Assembly: GCA_035464115.1 (NCBI GenBank)
Contig: DATHSN010000359.1
Location: 1 to 7,158 of the forward strand
Direction of reading: 5' to 3'
Source of the DNA: DATHSN01 sp035464115
GTDB taxonomy: Bacteria > Actinomycetota > Acidimicrobiia > Acidimicrobiales > SKKL01
Length of the DNA stretch: 7,158 nt
Part shown: one piece after another, positions 6,015-7,158 of the stretch
Layout: each line of letters starts with the position of its first letter
How positions within the stretch are numbered: position 1 is the first letter of the stretch
Notes under the pieces: generated by a model
Seen by the model: only the letters and a program-made list of their open reading frames with translations
Database searches by the model: none
What the model was told of the DNA's origin: nothing
Position numbers and translations under genes: made by a program

Positions 6015-6887
6015 CTAGTGCCCGCGCAGCGGGGCGATCACCTGCTCGGCGAAGCGGACCGCGGGTTCGGGGTGCAGGGGGTGGCCGAAGTCCATGATGA
6101 AGTAGGTGATCCCGAGGTCGTGCAGGTGCGCCAGCCGCTCGACCCACCGCTCGGAGTCGGCGTCGGACTCGGGGAGGTCGCCGGCGACGGTGACGGTGCT
6201 CTCGATGTCGGCCGGGTCGCGCCCGGCGTCGACCGCAGCGGCGTCGACGATGGCGCGCTTGCGCAGCCAGTCGTCGTCGCCCCGGTAGGCGCCGTTCCAC
6301 AGGTCGGCCTGGCGGCCGACGATGGGCAGGCCGATCTGCTCGCCCGAGCTGCCGATGCACACCGGTGGCACCACCTCGGGGCGGGGGGTGGCGGCGGCGT
6401 CGTCGATCGAGAACCACCGTCCCTCGAAGGTGGGGTGGGGCTCGGTCCACATGAGCCGGCAGATCTGCACCACCTCCTCGAGCTGGCGGAGGCGCGTCGC
6501 AGCCGACGGGAAGTCGTAGCCGTAGGCCCGGTACTCGTCCTCGCGCCACCCGCCGCCGATGCCGAGGATGAAGCGCCCGCCCGAGAGCACCTGCAGGGTG
6601 GAGGCCATCTTGGCCGTGAGGGCGGGGTTGCGGTAGCCGTGCCCGAGCACGTGGTGGCACAGCATCACGTCGGGGAAGCGGGCGGCCAGCCAGGTGAGCG
6701 TGGTCCAGCCCTCGAGGAACCCCTCGGTCTTGTCGGCGTCGAAGCCGTAGAAGTGGTCGGCGATCCACACCGAGTCGAAGTGGGGCAGCGCGGTGGGGAG
6801 GATGTGCTCCTCCTGGTACATCACGATGGGCTGGAAGTCGCTCCCCGCGTGACCGGCGACCGGCGACAGCCATCCGAACTTGACCAT
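6015..6887 (-). CDS. LLM-class (luciferase-like) flavin-dependent oxidoreductase
   Basis: This complete 290-residue protein of the bacterial luciferase-like family probably forms a TIM barrel and uses reduced coenzyme F420 or FMN. Family signs in order: WIADHF (41-46), GHGYRNPALTAKMA (82-95), GGRFILGIGGGWREDE (103-118), R132 followed by QLEEVVQICRLMW, FEGRWF (154-159), the phosphate-region segment VCIGSSGEQ (176-184) and ADLWNGA (194-200). The length is typical of the shorter LLM proteins. The ATG at 6887 is preferred over GTG 6893 because AGGAAGGA (6903-6896) lies 8 bases upstream of the ATG. The gene starts 2 bases after the lyase stop, so they are co-transcribed. Substrate and choice of F420 over FMN cannot be read from the sequence; F420 is likelier in actinobacteria. 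Family call firm, reaction unknown. Confidence 0.93.
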   Translation of the reverse strand: MVKFGWLSPVAGHAGSDFQPIVMYQEEHILPTALPHFDSVWIADHFYGFDADKTEGFLEGWTTLTWLAARFPDVMLCHHVLGHGYRNPALTAKMASTLQVLSGGRFILGIGGGWREDEYRAYGYDFPSAATRLRQLEEVVQICRLMWTEPHPTFEGRWFSIDDAAATPRPEVVPPVCIGSSGEQIGLPIVGRQADLWNGAYRGDDDWLRKRAIVDAAAVDAGRDPADIESTVTVAGDLPESDADSERWVERLAHLHDLGITYFIMDFGHPLHPEPAVRFAEQVIAPLRGH

Positions 6888-6889
6888 GG

Positions 6890-7158
6890 TCACGTTCCTT
6901 CCTGGTGGGGGCGGGCCAGGTCGAGCACCCGCCGAGCCTGGGCGGCGAGCGGCTCGTCGACCATCTGGCCCTCGAAGTCGATGGCGGCGATGCCCGCGGC
7001 GGCGGCCGCCTCGTAGGCGTCGAGCAGGCGCCGGGCCCGGTCGACCTCGTCGGCCGACGGGACGAACGCCGTGGTCGCGATGGCCACCTGGCCGGGGTGG
7101 ATGCACAGCTTGCCGGCGTAGCCCAGCGCCCGGGCCTCGGCGGCCTCGCGGGCGAACC
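6890..7158 (-). CDS. CitE/HpcH-family CoA-ester lyase, C-terminal part only
   Basis: The last 88 residues of a gene whose start lies beyond the right edge. They begin FAREAAEARALGY, then AGKLCIHPGQV, the conserved segment near the C-terminus of citrate lyase beta/malyl-CoA lyase-like enzymes. AYEAAAAAG and the GQMVDEPLAAQARRVL ending, also typical of the family, follow. These TIM-barrel enzymes cleave or form CoA thioesters such as malyl-CoA, citramalyl-CoA or citryl-CoA, using a divalent metal. The metal and CoA residues of the N-terminal part are not in the window, so the substrate cannot be assigned. The reading frame runs unbroken through a GTG at 7087, an internal Val codon and not a start. 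The stop TGA is 2 bases before the oxidoreductase ATG. Confidence 0.88.
   Translation of the reverse strand, partial: FAREAAEARALGYAGKLCIHPGQVAIATTAFVPSADEVDRARRLLDAYEAAAAAGIAAIDFEGQMVDEPLAAQARRVLDLARPHQEGT
6896..6903 (-). promoter_or_regulatory. Ribosome binding site of the LLM oxidoreductase
   Basis: AGGAAGGA, 8 bases before ATG 6887, lies within the last codons of the lyase gene. It is the strongest Shine-Dalgarno site in the window and decides the start of the downstream gene. Confidence 0.8.

Noticed and set aside
5374..6873. Minus-strand open frame of 499 codons across the oxidoreductase and arrestin-like genes
   Set aside because: Out of frame with two well-supported genes, Arg/Pro-rich throughout, and no family motif.
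6018..7016. Plus-strand open frame of 332 codons opposite the oxidoreductase
   Set aside because: Antisense shadow; the luciferase-like motifs are on the minus strand.
6890..7087. A separate 65-residue gene starting at GTG 7087
   Set aside because: The frame continues upstream to the edge with the conserved GKLCIHPGQ segment, so the GTG is an internal Val codon of the lyase.

Overview
The window is a very GC-rich stretch (hand-counted lines in the large gene reach about 75% GC). It carries five genes, all on the minus strand and almost back to back. There are no RNA genes, CRISPR arrays or insertion sequences that I can see. Codon use, coenzyme-F420-type luciferase-like oxidoreductases, a GTG start and purine-rich Shine-Dalgarno sites suggest a high-GC actinobacterium. 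An Acidimicrobiia/Iamia-like lineage is my guess, but the sequence does not prove it.

Reading along the minus strand from the right edge, the first gene is the C-terminal end of a CitE/HpcH-family CoA-ester lyase. Two bases after its stop begins a complete luciferase-like (LLM class) flavin-dependent oxidoreductase of 290 residues, with a strong Shine-Dalgarno site inside the lyase gene. This pair looks like ordinary metabolism.

After a 66-base gap, the only real intergenic space, a second gene group starts. Its members are a 183-residue arrestin/Spo0M-like beta-sandwich protein, a 600-residue PrsW-type intramembrane protease with an unusual C-terminal extension, and a very large RHS/YD-repeat protein. 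The RHS gene overlaps the protease stop in an ATGA arrangement and runs off the left edge after at least 1192 codons. It is open without a stop over half the window, so an ORF finder that requires a stop inside the window would miss it.

The RHS protein has the usual order: an N-terminal RHS module, many YD repeats, a conserved RHS-associated core ending in DPTG, then a divergent Cys-containing C-terminal region with lower GC. That is the layout of a polymorphic toxin. It has no signal peptide or secretion domain, and an in-frame stop 30 bases upstream bounds its start. Its tight coupling to a membrane protease with an anchored, proline/aspartate-rich tail is the most interesting feature. The three-gene set (arrestin-like protein, PrsW protease, RHS toxin-like protein) may be an undescribed toxin delivery or processing module. 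This is inference; any immunity gene would lie beyond the left edge.
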